This document shows, in pieces, positions 51,592 to 63,637 of a stretch of 64,000 nt of DNA. The notes under the pieces are model-generated. The model searched no databases, was not told the DNA's origin, and saw only the letters and a list, made by a program, of their open reading frames with translations. Every line of letters begins with the position of its first letter. Positions within the stretch are counted from its first letter, which is position 1. Source of the stretch: Cellulomonas pakistanensis (GTDB taxonomy: Bacteria; Actinomycetota; Actinomycetes; Actinomycetales; Cellulomonadaceae). The stretch spans positions 186,001 to 250,000 of the forward strand of contig NZ_BONO01000001.1 in NCBI RefSeq assembly GCF_016862755.1, read 5' to 3'. A program made the position numbers and the translations under genes.

Positions 51592-52776
51592 GTGAAGGTC
51601 TCCGCGCGCTCCCAGGTGCCCCCGTTCGCCGTGATGGACATCGTCGCCGCCGCCAACGCCCGGCGGGCGGCGGGGCAGTCGGTGCTGAACCTGTGCGTCG
51701 GCGAGCCGTCGACCGGTGCGTCGGACGTCGTGCGCGAGCGTGCGGCGCAGCTGCTCGCCGGCGGCGACCTCGGCTACACCGAGGCGCTCGGCAGCCCGGC
51801 GCTGCGCGCGGCGATCGCCGGGCACTACCGGTCCTGGTACGGCGTGGACGTCGACCCGGCGCGCGTCGCGGTGACCACCGGGTCGTCGGGCGGGTTCATG
51901 CTCGCGTTCCTCGCGGCGTTCGACGTGGGCGACAGGGTCGCGCTCGCCCGGCCCGGGTACCCGGCGTACAAGAACATCCTGGCGTCGCTCGGCTGCGAGG
52001 TCGTCGAGCTGCCGTGCGGCCCGGAGACCCGCTACCAGCCGACGGTCGAGCAGCTCGAGGCGCTGGACCGCCCGGTCGACGGCCTGGTCGTGGCCGGACC
52101 GGCGAACCCCACCGGGACGCTGATCGACCGGGCGTCGCTCGACGGGCTCGCGGCGTGGTGCGCGGAGCACGGCGTCCGGCTCGTCTCCGACGAGATCTAC
52201 CACGGCATCACCTACTCCGACGCCGTGGCCGCCGAGCCCGGGCCCGCCGGTGCACCCACCGCGGCGACCTCGCTGGGCAGCGGCACCGTGGTGGTCAACT
52301 CGTTCTCGAAGTTCTGGGCGATGACCGGCTGGCGGCTCGGCTGGCTGCTGCTGCCCGACGACCTCGCGGCGCCGGTGGACGCCCTCGCGGGCAACGTCGC
52401 GCTCTGCCCGCCGGCGCTCGCCCAGCACGCCGGCGTGGCCGCGTTCACGCCGGAGGGGTACGCCGCCGCCGAGGCCAACGTGGCGCAGTACGCGGCGTCC
52501 CGGCGGACCGTGCTCGACCGGCTCCCGGAGCTCGGCTGGTCCCGCGTCGCGCCCGCCGACGGCGCGTTCTACGTGTACGCGGACGTCTCGGCGTCGGGCC
52601 TGGACTCGCGCGCGTGGTGCGCCCGGCTGCTCGACGAGGCCGGCGTCGCGCTCACGCCCGGCACCGACTTCGACTCCGTGGACGGGCACGACTGGGTGCG
52701 GCTGTCGTTCGCGTCGGCGCCCGCCGTGGTCGCGGAGGCGGTGGACCGCGTCGCGGCCTGGCAGCGCACGCTGTAG
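51592..52776 (+). CDS. Pyridoxal-phosphate class I/II aminotransferase
   Basis: 394-residue fold-type I aminotransferase. Characteristic sequences are NLCVGEPSTGASD, GYTEALGSPALR, TTGSSGGFML, GPANPTGTL, SDEIYHGI and the PLP lysine in NSFSKFWAMTGWRLGW (Lys about 240), with the C-terminal WVRLSFA arginine that binds the substrate carboxylate. Substrate (aspartate, aromatic or alanine) cannot be assigned. GTG start. The 214 nt after it to the next gene are GC-rich, low-complexity CCGCGCC/GGTGCC repeats without a gene. Confidence 0.92.
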   Translation: MKVSARSQVPPFAVMDIVAAANARRAAGQSVLNLCVGEPSTGASDVVRERAAQLLAGGDLGYTEALGSPALRAAIAGHYRSWYGVDVDPARVAVTTGSSGGFMLAFLAAFDVGDRVALARPGYPAYKNILASLGCEVVELPCGPETRYQPTVEQLEALDRPVDGLVVAGPANPTGTLIDRASLDGLAAWCAEHGVRLVSDEIYHGITYSDAVAAEPGPAGAPTAATSLGSGTVVVNSFSKFWAMTGWRLGWLLLPDDLAAPVDALAGNVALCPPALAQHAGVAAFTPEGYAAAEANVAQYAASRRTVLDRLPELGWSRVAPADGAFYVYADVSASGLDSRAWCARLLDEAGVALTPGTDFDSVDGHDWVRLSFASAPAVVAEAVDRVAAWQRTL

Positions 52777-52990
52777 CCGCGCCGGCCGCGCCGGCCGCGC
52801 GGGGCGCGTCGGGCGCGCAGGGCGGAGCGGTGGCAGCCGCGCGGGCGGTGCCGGCCGCACGGGGCGGTGCCGCGCCCGGTGGTGCCGCGCCCGGCGGGGC
52901 CGCCTCCGCCCGGAACCGCGCTGCGGGCCCGTTCGTTCGCGGGGGCAGGAGGCGTGCCCGGGCCGGGCGCGCACGGGCGAGGAGGACGAC

Positions 52991-53407
52991 ATGAGGTGTC
53001 CCACGGACGGGGCCGAGCTGGTGATGGCCGAGCGGCAGGGCGTCGAGATCGACTACTGCCCCTCGTGCCGGGGCATCTGGCTGGACCGCGGCGAGCTGGA
53101 CAAGATCCTGGACCGCGCGGCCGGCGTGCCGGCCGGGGGTGCTCCGGACCCGGGCGCCGCGCCGGGTGCGATCCCCGCGCCCGGCGGCTTCCCGCCCGCG
53201 CCGGCGCCGGCGCCGGGCTACGACGGCTACCGCGAGCCCGGTTACCGGGACGGCGGCTACCGCGAGGGCGGCTACCGCGACGACCGGTACCGGGACGACC
53301 GGTACCGCGACGACCGCCGGTACGACGACCGCCGCGACCCGCGCTACCCGTACGGCAAGAAGAAGAAGCGCGAGTCCTGGCTGGGCGACCTGCTCGACTT
53401 CGACTGA
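52991..53407 (+). CDS. TFIIB-type zinc-ribbon protein with YRDD repeats
   Basis: 138-residue protein. Residues 1-42 are a zinc ribbon (RCPTDGAELVM, YCPSCRGIWLDRGEL) of the zf-TFIIB type. A Pro/Gly/Ala linker follows, then a repetitive Tyr/Arg/Asp segment (YREGGYRDDRYRDD), and the basic end GKKKKRESWLGDLLDFD. The family is common in bacteria without known function; the tail may bind nucleic acid or protein. ATG is preceded by GAGGAGGACGAC. Confidence 0.9.
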   Translation: MRCPTDGAELVMAERQGVEIDYCPSCRGIWLDRGELDKILDRAAGVPAGGAPDPGAAPGAIPAPGGFPPAPAPAPGYDGYREPGYRDGGYREGGYRDDRYRDDRYRDDRRYDDRRDPRYPYGKKKKRESWLGDLLDFD

Positions 53408-53416
53408 GCGGTCGGA

Positions 53417-53445
53417 CCGGGCCCCAGCGACGCCCGGGGGCCCGG
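53417..53445. terminator. Terminator hairpin between convergent genes
   Basis: CCGGGCCCC (53417-53425) pairs with GGGGCCCGG (53437-53445) around an 11-nt loop, 9 nt after the zinc-ribbon gene. It lies between the convergent zinc-ribbon and metalloprotease genes. Confidence 0.6.
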
Positions 53446-53490
53446 CCGACGCGTCGAGTGCGGCGACCGGGCCCCGAGCAGGAGGTCGTG

Positions 53491-55527
53491 TCAGACCTTC
53501 GAGTAGTACTCCGGGCTCGCGATGATGCCGCCGATGACGGCTTCGAGGCGGGCGCCCCGCTGGATCGCCGTCACCCAGCTCTGGCGGCCGACGGGGTCGA
53601 TGTGCCGTCCCAGCAGGTCGACGTAGTAGCCGTCCACGACGGTGGTCAGGTGCTCAGTCGAGTTCAGGAAGCCCATCGCGACGTGCTGCCGCGACGCGCC
53701 GGCGGCGAGCTCGCGGGTCCAGTACTGGACCTCCGCGGCAGCCGGGCTGCGGCCCAGCACGTGCTGGTAGAGCCGCGTCACCCACCCGGAGCCGGTCCGG
53801 CCGGCCTGGTTGTAGTACTCCGGCGAGGCGAGGAAACCGGACTCGATCTCCTGCACCGTGCTGCCCGCCTTCATCGCCCGGAGCCAGCCTGCGGCGCCGG
53901 CGCGGTCGGGGTTGCGGCCGAGGTAGGTCAGGTAGGCGCCCGCGATCATCCGGTTGCGGTACTCGTCCGAGCTCGTGATCGCGGCGGCGACCGCGGACCG
54001 GGGCGTGCCGGACAGGAGCGACCGGGACCAGCTCGTCAGGCCACCGGCGTCGGGAGCCCGCTGGAACAGGTGCTGGTAGACCTTGGTGACGTAGCGCTGG
54101 ATCTTCACCGCCTCGCTCGACGGGCTGACCGTGATCCGTGCCGCCCCGCCCGTCGACGTCGTGGTGATGATCGCGTCCGCGCCGGGCACCTCCCAGGACT
54201 GGCCGACCGGGAGCGACGGGTTGGCGAACGGCGCCTGGGCGGGCTGCAGGTCGAGCAGGTAGCTGGTCGAGTACCAGTAGTGCGGGTCGGTCAGGACCAG
54301 GCGGGCCTGGACGCCGGCCCACTCGGGACGGTGCGCGGCGTCGTTGTCGACCGCCGGGCGGTAGTCCGTGTACACCGGGCCGAGGTCGGAGGACAGCTGG
54401 ACGCCACGGTTCCCCGTGGTCTGGGACAGCGGCGCGAGGTCCACCGTCCGCTCGGCGAGGACGGGGCCGCTGATCGTGGTGACATCCGCCCAGCCGAGGG
54501 CGTGGGCGAAGCCGGAGCTGAGGCTGCCGGGCCGGTTCCAGTCCCGCCCCTGCCCCATCACGTCGGTGTCGTCGCCGTACTCCGTCACCTCGCACCTCGC
54601 GCCGTCCGACGTGAGTGGCACGCGCGCTCCGCCTGCTGCGGTGCACTCGAGCGTGTTCGCGTGGCCGAGACCGAAGTTGTGCCCGAGCTCGTGCGCGAGC
54701 ACGTAGGTCTGCGTGGCGCCGTTGAGCCAGATCGCACCGCCGTTGATCGAGGCGAGGCCCGCGAAGCCGCAGTCGGCGTGCTCGGGGAACCAGACCGCGA
54801 CGTGCCGGTTCGACGTCGGTGCGAGCCCGGTCTGGAGGACGACCTGGTCCATGATGAGGTCCACGTCGCACAGCGTCGGCCGCGTCACCGTGACCGCCGG
54901 TCGGACGGACGTCTGGATGTCGATCCGGTTGCTGCTCTGCCGCTGCCAGTAGGCCTCCGTCCCCGCGGCCGCGGTCTGCAGGTCGCCGGCGGGGACCGCG
55001 GCCGTGCTGCTCCACCGGACCGGCACGACGACGAGCTGGTGGACGCCGTCGACCAGACCGGCAGTCGGCAGGGAGGTCGGGTTCGCACCCGCGTCGGTCA
55101 CCTCGACGGCCACGACCTGGGTCGCGGTGGACGCGGCGCCCTCCACGGTGGACACCGCCTCGATCGCCCCGGCCTCGTCGAGCCCGGCCGGCGCCTCGAT
55201 CGTCACCGACACCGCCCCGCCAGCGGGCAGGCCCTCGGTGGGCGCGAGCTCGGCCCCGACAGTCGGCGCCTGCACGGCGGACAGGTCGATCATCGCGTCG
55301 CCGACCTCGGCGTACGCGGTCGTGACGGAGCCCTCCTCGAAGTGATCGCTCGCGGGGGCGAGGCGGTCTGACGTGCGGTACACGACCCGCCCGTCGACCT
55401 CGAACTCCTGGGTGGGCTCGTCGGCGAGCGCGGCGACCGGCGCCAGCAGGCCGAGGACGGCGGCGCCGGCCGCGGCGAGAGCGCCGCGGCGGCGTGCGCC
55501 GGGGTGGCGGGAGACGGTGGGACTCAT
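53491..55527 (-). CDS. Secreted zinc metalloprotease with DUF4214 repeats
   Basis: 678-residue exported protein. Signal peptide (LAAAGAAVLGLLAPVAALA, cut near residue 35) is followed by a pro-region. The catalytic domain (about 195-365) has HELGHNFGLGH (near residues 277-287), a zincin motif with the downstream DVMGQG in place of a Met-turn. The C-terminal 220 residues hold three DUF4214 repeats (VYQHLFQRAPDAGGLTSW, YLGRNPDRAGAAGWL, YYVDLLGRHIDPVGRQSW), often found in bacterial surface or glycan-associated proteins. Substrate unknown. Confidence 0.9.
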   Translation of the reverse strand: MSPTVSRHPGARRRGALAAAGAAVLGLLAPVAALADEPTQEFEVDGRVVYRTSDRLAPASDHFEEGSVTTAYAEVGDAMIDLSAVQAPTVGAELAPTEGLPAGGAVSVTIEAPAGLDEAGAIEAVSTVEGAASTATQVVAVEVTDAGANPTSLPTAGLVDGVHQLVVVPVRWSSTAAVPAGDLQTAAAGTEAYWQRQSSNRIDIQTSVRPAVTVTRPTLCDVDLIMDQVVLQTGLAPTSNRHVAVWFPEHADCGFAGLASINGGAIWLNGATQTYVLAHELGHNFGLGHANTLECTAAGGARVPLTSDGARCEVTEYGDDTDVMGQGRDWNRPGSLSSGFAHALGWADVTTISGPVLAERTVDLAPLSQTTGNRGVQLSSDLGPVYTDYRPAVDNDAAHRPEWAGVQARLVLTDPHYWYSTSYLLDLQPAQAPFANPSLPVGQSWEVPGADAIITTTSTGGAARITVSPSSEAVKIQRYVTKVYQHLFQRAPDAGGLTSWSRSLLSGTPRSAVAAAITSSDEYRNRMIAGAYLTYLGRNPDRAGAAGWLRAMKAGSTVQEIESGFLASPEYYNQAGRTGSGWVTRLYQHVLGRSPAAAEVQYWTRELAAGASRQHVAMGFLNSTEHLTTVVDGYYVDLLGRHIDPVGRQSWVTAIQRGARLEAVIGGIIASPEYYSKV

Positions 55528-55746
55528 GCGGGGTCCTCCTGGGGGCCCTCGGGCGGGACGGGACAGCCGGGCGGGTCGACCGTGCGCCGCCGCCTGTGCG
55601 CCTCGATGATGCTCCGGGCGGGGCCCGCGCGTGCGGCATTCGGCGCGGGCGACCCGGATGGCGCAGCGTCCCCATCGGCCACCGCGCCCGTCGCGTGAGC
55701 GACTGCCGATCGATGGCGGCCGGTCGGGTGACCTAGGGTCGGGCGC

Positions 55747-56838
55747 GTGGACGTGGCGGTGCTGGGAGCGACGGGTGACGTCGGGCGGCAGATCTGCGCG
55801 CAGCTCATCGAGCGGCGGGTGCTGCCGACGACCTCGCGGCTGCAGCTCGTCGGCCGGCCGGGCGGCGCCTCGGGGCGGGCCTCCTACGGCCTGCGCGCCG
55901 ACCTGGTGGACGCGTACGACGAGCACGCGCCGCTGATCGACGTCGCGCTCGACCCGCAGGACGTCGTGGCCGACGTGGTGGTGCTCACCGCGGGCCGGAC
56001 GGCGCCGGCCCGGGCGGGTGCCGTCGCGGACCGTGCGGCGCTCGCGGCCGAGAACCACGCGGTGTTCGAGTCCTACGCCCGCGCGATCGCCCGGCACGGG
56101 TCCGGCCACGAGGTGGTCGTCGTCGTGTCCAACCCGGTCGAGCTCGGCGTGGCCGTGGTGGCCCGCGAGCTCGGGCGGCACCGCGTGATCGGCATGGGCG
56201 CGTGGCTGGACACGCTCCGGTTCCGGCGGGAGGTCGCCGTCTCCCTCGGGGTGCGGCGGCACCGCGTCGGCGGGTTCGTCGCCGGTCAGCACGGGGACGA
56301 CCTCGTGCCGCTGTGGTCCACGGTGCGGATCAGCGGCCTCGACCTGGACGAGCGGCGCCGGGCGGTCGCGGCCCTGCGCGGCGGGCGCACGCTCGACGGG
56401 TTCGCCGCCGAGATCGAGGGGGCCAAGGCGGACCTCGCCGGGCTCATGGCGGACGACGTGGCCGCGGCGTTCGACCTGATCGAGACGTGGCCGCCGGACC
56501 TGCGCGGCGTCTCCCGCCCCTGGCTCACGCACCAGAGCGGCGCGAAGACGGCCGCCGCGACCGCGAACGCGACGGTCGACCTCGTGGACACCGTGCTCGA
56601 CGGGCGGGACATCGTCGTCGCCGGGCAGGTGGCGCTGGACGGCGAGGCCGCCGTCGCCGGGACGCCGCTGCGCGGGGTGCTCGGCGTGCCGGTCGTGCTG
56701 GGCCCGGAGGGGTGGACGCGGGTGCTGCTCGACGAGCCGGAGCCCGACGAGGCGCGCCGGCTCCTGGCCGCCGCGGGGCGGATCGACGCGATGCTCGCGC
56801 CGTGGGGCCTGCGGTCCGGGACGGAGGCGGCGCGGTGA
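55747..56838 (+). CDS. Malate/lactate dehydrogenase-family protein
   Basis: 363-residue protein. Rossmann start VAVLGATGDVGRQICAQL, VVLTAGRTAPARAG, the VSNPVEL loop and the catalytic-type histidine in VAGQHGDDLVP are of the LDH/MDH superfamily. The length, about 50 residues longer than usual, and the loop residues that would define lactate or malate are not standard, so the substrate is uncertain. GTG start. Overlaps an ACT-domain gene by 4 nt. Confidence 0.82.
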   Translation: MDVAVLGATGDVGRQICAQLIERRVLPTTSRLQLVGRPGGASGRASYGLRADLVDAYDEHAPLIDVALDPQDVVADVVVLTAGRTAPARAGAVADRAALAAENHAVFESYARAIARHGSGHEVVVVVSNPVELGVAVVARELGRHRVIGMGAWLDTLRFRREVAVSLGVRRHRVGGFVAGQHGDDLVPLWSTVRISGLDLDERRRAVAALRGGRTLDGFAAEIEGAKADLAGLMADDVAAAFDLIETWPPDLRGVSRPWLTHQSGAKTAAATANATVDLVDTVLDGRDIVVAGQVALDGEAAVAGTPLRGVLGVPVVLGPEGWTRVLLDEPEPDEARRLLAAAGRIDAMLAPWGLRSGTEAAR

Positions 56839-57371
56839 CCGCCGTGGGCCCGACCGCGCCCGAGGCCGCCGCGCCGGACGCCGCCGCGCCCGGCGCGGAC
56901 CGCCGCTGGGTCGCGTTCGTCGCCGGGGCCGACGCGACCGGCACCCTCACCGCGGTCACGGGCGTGTTCTCGACGCGCGGCGTCTCGTTCGACTCGCTGA
57001 CCACCGGCGACGTCGCCGACGGCGTCGGCCTCATCGTCGTCACGTTCACCGCGTCGGAGCGGCGGCAGCGGCTGCTCACCCGCACCGTGCGGCGGCTCGC
57101 CGCGGTGCGGTCCGCGGAGGTCCGCGCGGTCGACGACCCGGCGGTGCGCGCGGCGGCCGTGGTGCACCTGCCACGGGCGTCCGGGCCGTTCCTGCCGCCC
57201 GACGACGCCGCCGTGCGCTGGTCGGGCGACCCGGCCGCGGGCCAGCCGGTCCTGGTCGAGGGGCCGCTGCCCGACGTCGAGCGCGTGGTGGCGGCGGCGC
57301 GGGCCCGCGGCGCCGACTCGGCCGCGACGGTGGTGCTGCCGCTGCCGGCCGCGGAGTTCACGGAGCCGTAA
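56835..57371 (+). CDS. ACT-domain-like regulatory protein
   Basis: 178-residue protein. An Ala/Pro-rich N-terminus is followed by an ACT-like fold (about residues 25-95: WVAFVAGADATGTLTAVTGVF, STRGVSFDSLTTGDVADGVG) resembling the small subunit of acetolactate synthase (IlvN/IlvH). A less clear second half follows. ACT domains bind amino acids. Its GTG overlaps the dehydrogenase stop, so it is likely a sensor or regulator of that enzyme; the ligand is unknown. It ends 84 nt before the glycine riboswitch. Confidence 0.65.
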   Translation: MTAVGPTAPEAAAPDAAAPGADRRWVAFVAGADATGTLTAVTGVFSTRGVSFDSLTTGDVADGVGLIVVTFTASERRQRLLTRTVRRLAAVRSAEVRAVDDPAVRAAAVVHLPRASGPFLPPDDAAVRWSGDPAAGQPVLVEGPLPDVERVVAAARARGADSAATVVLPLPAAEFTEP

Positions 57372-57454
57372 CAGCCGCGGACCGGACGGCGGGGACGAAC
57401 CGCCCGCCGCCGCGGTTAGGCTGTGACCCACAACTCAACACGCTGCTCGAACCG

Positions 57455-57705
57455 CGGCGGGAGAGACCTCCCGCGCGACCGCCCCCGGCGGCCGCCGACG
57501 CGAGGCGCCGAAGGAGCAACCCTCCCCGGGAAACTCTCAGGCCCCCGTACCGCCGTGGCGAGGCAACTCTGGAAAGCGGCCGGCGCTCGCCGGCCCACCG
57601 ACGGTGCAAGTCGGCGCGCCCCGGCCCTCGCGGCACGGCGGACCGGCAAAACTCTCAGGTCGTACGTCCGCGGATCGCGGCCGGCGGATGACAGAGCGGG
57701 GAGAC
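57455..57705 (+). promoter_or_regulatory. Tandem glycine riboswitch
   Basis: Two glycine aptamers in tandem. The first shows GCCGAAGGAGCAACC (57507-57521) and GGGAAACTCTCAGG; the second CACCGACGGTGCAAG with ACTCTCAGGT (57651-57660), with GGCAACTCTGGAAAGC between them. The linker and paired P1 region match the tandem gcvT-type arrangement. In this class glycine binding turns expression of the cleavage operon on. gcvP begins 53 nt downstream. Of the 386-nt gap to the ACT gene, the rest is probably the promoter. Confidence 0.92.
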
Positions 57706-57757
57706 GCGCACCACCCGCCCGTCCGCCCATGCACGCCCGACCGCCCGGAGCAGCCGC

Positions 57758-60768
<3,011 letters not shown>

Positions 60769-60772
<4 letters not shown>

Positions 60773-61941
60773 CCGAGACGACCACCCCCGCCACCGACGA
60801 CGCCACCGGCGCCGTGCTGTCCCCGCTGCACGCGGAGCACGTCGCGCTCGGCGCCACCATGACGCCGTTCGCCGGCTGGATGATGCCGCTGCGCTACGCC
60901 GGCGACCTGGCCGAGCACCAGGCGGTGCGCACCGCGGCCGGGCTGTTCGACCTGTCGCACATGGGCGAGCTGCACGTCGACGGCCCCGGCGCCGGCGCCG
61001 GGCTCGACCACGCGCTGGTCGGGAACATCTCCGGCCTCGCGGTCGGCCGCGCGCGGTACACGATGATCGTGCAGGAGGACGGCGGCATCCTGGACGACCT
61101 GATCGTGTACCGCCTGGCGGACGAGGCGTACCTGGTCGTCGCGAACGCCTCGAACGTCGCGGTCGTGTCCGGCGCGCTGGCGGAGCGGCTGGCGCCGTTC
61201 GACGCCTCGCTCACCGACCGGTCGCTCGAGACGGCGCTGATCGCGGTCCAGGGTCCCCGGTCCGCCGAGATCGTCGTCGGGCTCACCGACCCGGCGCACG
61301 CCGACGCGGTGCGGGACGTGCGGTACTACGCCGGCGTCCCCGCGACCGTCGGCGGCGTCGAGGCGCTCGTCGCCCGCACCGGCTACACCGGCGAGGACGG
61401 CTTCGAGCTGTTCGTGCCCGCCGCCGCCGCGCCGGGGCTGTGGCGCGACCTGCGGGCTGCCGGCGCCCCGCTCGGGCTGGTGCCCGCCGGGCTGTCCGCG
61501 CGGGACAGCCTCCGGCTGGAGGCGGGCATGCCGCTGTACGGCAACGAGCTCGACACCACGACCGCCCCGCACGACGCCGGCCTGGGCCGGGTGGTCCGCC
61601 TGGACAAGACGACCGCCGACGGCGAGCCGCTGCCGTTCGTGGGCCGCGCGGCCCTCGCGTCCCGGGCGCACGCCACGCCGTCGCGCGTGCTCGTCGGCCT
61701 GGTCGGCTCCGGCCGCCGCGCCGCGCGGCACGGCTACGAGGTGCTGACCTCCGCCGCGGACGACGCCGTGGTGGTCGGCCGCGTCACGTCCGGCGCGCCG
61801 TCGCCCACGCTGGGCACGCCGATCGCCATGGCGTACGTGACCCCCGAGGTCAGCGCCGAGGGCACCGAGCTGGCGGTCGACGTCCGCGGGCGCCGCGAGC
61901 CGGTCCGCGTGGTCGCGCTGCCGTTCTACCGTCGGCCCTGA
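60769..61941 (+). CDS. gcvT: Aminomethyltransferase, T protein
   Basis: 390-residue folate-dependent enzyme that releases ammonia from aminomethyl-lipoyl-GcvH and makes 5,10-methylene-THF. Marks are [35 protein letters not shown] and [22 protein letters not shown] overlaps gcvP; gcvH follows after 58 nt. Length and domain order match the GcvT family. Confidence 0.96.
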
Positions 61942-61999
61942 CGCCCCCGTCCCCCACCCCGCCGAGCGACCGCTCGCGACGACCCCCGGAGAGCACCCC

Positions 62000-62371
62000 A
62001 TGAGCGACGTCCCCACGACCCTGCAGTACACCGCCGAGCACGAGTGGATCGACGGCGCCGAGCCGGCGACCGTCGGCATCACGAAGAACGCCGCCGACGC
62101 GCTCGGCGACATCGTCTACCTCGAGCTGCCGACCGTCGGGAGCGAGATCGCCGCGGGTGCGGTGGTGGGCGAGGTCGAGTCCACCAAGTCGGTGTCCGAG
62201 CTGTTCTCCCCGGTGTCCGGCACCGTCGTCGAGGTGAACCAGGCGGCGGTCGACGAGCCGTCGGTGGTGAACGCCGACCCGTACGGCGCCGGCTGGCTGT
62301 TCAAGGTCGACGTCACGGGCACCGGGCCCCTGCTGTCCGCCGACGAGTACGCGGCCACGATCACGGACTGA
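62000..62371 (+). CDS. gcvH: Glycine cleavage system H protein
   Basis: 123-residue lipoyl carrier that shuttles the aminomethyl intermediate between P, T and L proteins. The lipoylation site is Lys63 in [17 protein letters not shown]-terminal YTAEHEWID and [19 protein letters not shown] are typical. No gcvL (lipoamide dehydrogenase) is adjacent, as usual when shared with other complexes. GGAGAG lies 8 nt upstream. Confidence 0.97.
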   Translation: MSDVPTTLQYTAEHEWIDGAEPATVGITKNAADALGDIVYLELPTVGSEIAAGAVVGEVESTKSVSELFSPVSGTVVEVNQAAVDEPSVVNADPYGAGWLFKVDVTGTGPLLSADEYAATITD

Positions 62372-62377
62372 GACTCC

Positions 62378-62410
62378 CCCGGACGGGCGTTAGCCCGTTC
62401 GGGTGTTTCT
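62378..62410 (+). terminator. Rho-independent terminator of gcv operon
   Basis: CCCGGACGGGC (62378-62388) and GCCCGTTCGGG (62393-62403), a GTTA loop and one G-U pair, followed by TGTTTCT. Lies 7 nt after gcvH. A nearby smaller dyad, CTGAGA/TCTCAG with a 4-nt centre (around 62409-62424), follows. Confidence 0.85.
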
Positions 62411-62619
62411 GAGAATGCTCTCAGGGAATCGCTTGCCGCGTGATGACCTGGGCCTTCGCCCTAGCACACGGCCGATCCCCCGCGCATCCCTCCGACGCCC
62501 GCGAGAACGGGTGAGATCCCACTGCGATCACCGCGGCCACACTTGCCGATCAACACCGGTAGAGGCCGCCGGAGCACCCCAGCAGCCGGAACTCGCCACT
62601 CGCCAGACCGGAGGACAGC

Positions 62620-62859
62620 ATGGCCACCCTGGAGATCGCCCCCACCGCGTCCACCAGCATCCTGGGTGAGCCGCTCACGACGCGTGAGCGGGTCGTCCTC
62701 GCCGAGCTGGCGGAGGACGTCACCCTCGAGGACATCGCGCGCAAGCTCTTCGTCACCCGCAACACGGTGAAGTCGCAGGTGCGCTCGGTGTACCGCAAGA
62801 TCGGCGTCTCGACGCGGGCCGAGGCCGTCGCCTGGGCCCAGGCCGCCGGCATCCGCTGA
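62620..62859 (+). CDS. Stand-alone LuxR-type HTH protein
   Basis: 79-residue protein that consists almost only of a LuxR/GerE DNA-binding domain (LTTRERVVLAELAEDVTLED, IARKLFVTRNTVKSQVRSVYRK, STRAEAVAWAQA). No receiver or ligand domain is present. The 210-nt upstream region is AT-richer than its surroundings, with no other reading frame of value, so a long leader or distant promoter is likely. ATG follows GGAGGACAGC. The target genes are unknown. Confidence 0.88.
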   Translation: MATLEIAPTASTSILGEPLTTRERVVLAELAEDVTLEDIARKLFVTRNTVKSQVRSVYRKIGVSTRAEAVAWAQAAGIR

Positions 62860-62981
62860 GCCACCGCGCGCCCCCTCGCCGGGGCTCGACACCCAGGGCC
62901 GCGACCCGCCAGCACGGCGCGTCGCGGCCCTGCGTCGTCCGTGCCCGCGTCCGGGCGCGCTCGACCGAGGGCGCGGCGTGG

Positions 62982-63016
62982 CATATCGTTCGTCGATAAC
63001 ATCGATCATCGATATG
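62982..63016. promoter_or_regulatory. Candidate operator for the Xre regulator
   Basis: Outer dyad CATATCG (62982-62988) and CGATATG (63010-63016), with inner TCGAT/ATCGA repeats (62992-63009), in the AT-richest stretch of the region. The dyad lies 13 nt upstream of the DUF2975 gene, so binding would block transcription. Xre repressors encoded with DUF2975 proteins commonly have such AT-rich ATCGAT operators (recalled, not verified). Confidence 0.6.
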
Positions 63017-63028
63017 CGAGGAGCCGAC

Positions 63029-63637
63029 ATGACGACGCGGACGCCGTGGTTCACCAGCCGGGCCGACCTGCTGTCCGTGCAGGTGGTGGGCGCCGCCGTG
63101 ATCCTGTGGCAGGCCATCGGCCTGGTCGCCTCGGTGGCGCGGATCGCGCCGAACCGGGACGCGCCGGTGGACGTGATGGTCGCGGGCGCCCCGGTCGACC
63201 TCCCGCTGGGCCCGGACGGGGCACCGCTCGCGGCGACGGTCGACACGGCGACGCTGACGGTGTCCGACATGCCGGTGGCGACCCACGTGGCCGCGCTCGG
63301 TGCGGCGGTGGTACCGCCGCTGGCCACCATCGCCGTCACGATCTGCGTGCTGATGCTCTGCCGCCGGATGCTCGCCGGCCAGTTCTTCTCGGGGACGATC
63401 ACGCGGCTCATCACGGCGGTGTCCCTGCTGGTCGCCGGCGGCTGGGTGGCCTGGTTCGGCTGCTCGGTCCTGGCCTCGAACGGCGTGCTCGCCCTGGTCG
63501 CCGACCGGTCGATCCTCGAGGAGATCACGTTCCAGGTGTCGTGGACGCCGGTGCTGACGTCCATGGCGATCGGGGCGCTGGCAGCGGCATTCCACGCCGG
63601 GGAGCGGCTGCAGCGGGACGCCGAGGGCCTCGTCTGA
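63029..63637 (+). CDS. DUF2975-like membrane protein
   Basis: 202-residue membrane protein with four predicted helices (about 20-38, 90-115, 130-155 and 165-190) and an outer loop after the first. Resembles DUF2975, a family almost always followed by a small Xre regulator. ATG at 63029 follows GCGAGGAGCCGAC; an earlier ATG at 62978 lies in the operator. Its stop overlaps the next gene's start. Function unknown. Confidence 0.78.
   Translation: MTTRTPWFTSRADLLSVQVVGAAVILWQAIGLVASVARIAPNRDAPVDVMVAGAPVDLPLGPDGAPLAATVDTATLTVSDMPVATHVAALGAAVVPPLATIAVTICVLMLCRRMLAGQFFSGTITRLITAVSLLVAGGWVAWFGCSVLASNGVLALVADRSILEEITFQVSWTPVLTSMAIGALAAAFHAGERLQRDAEGLV

Noticed and set aside
52777..52990. Tandem repeat array after the aminotransferase
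   Set aside because: The CCGCGCC and GGTGCCGC repeats are irregular and low-complexity, consistent with GC-rich intergenic DNA, not with a CRISPR or a defined repeat.
53230..53340. Short DNA repeats with GACGACCGGTACCG
   Set aside because: They encode the Tyr/Arg/Asp repeats of the zinc-ribbon protein and are explained by coding.
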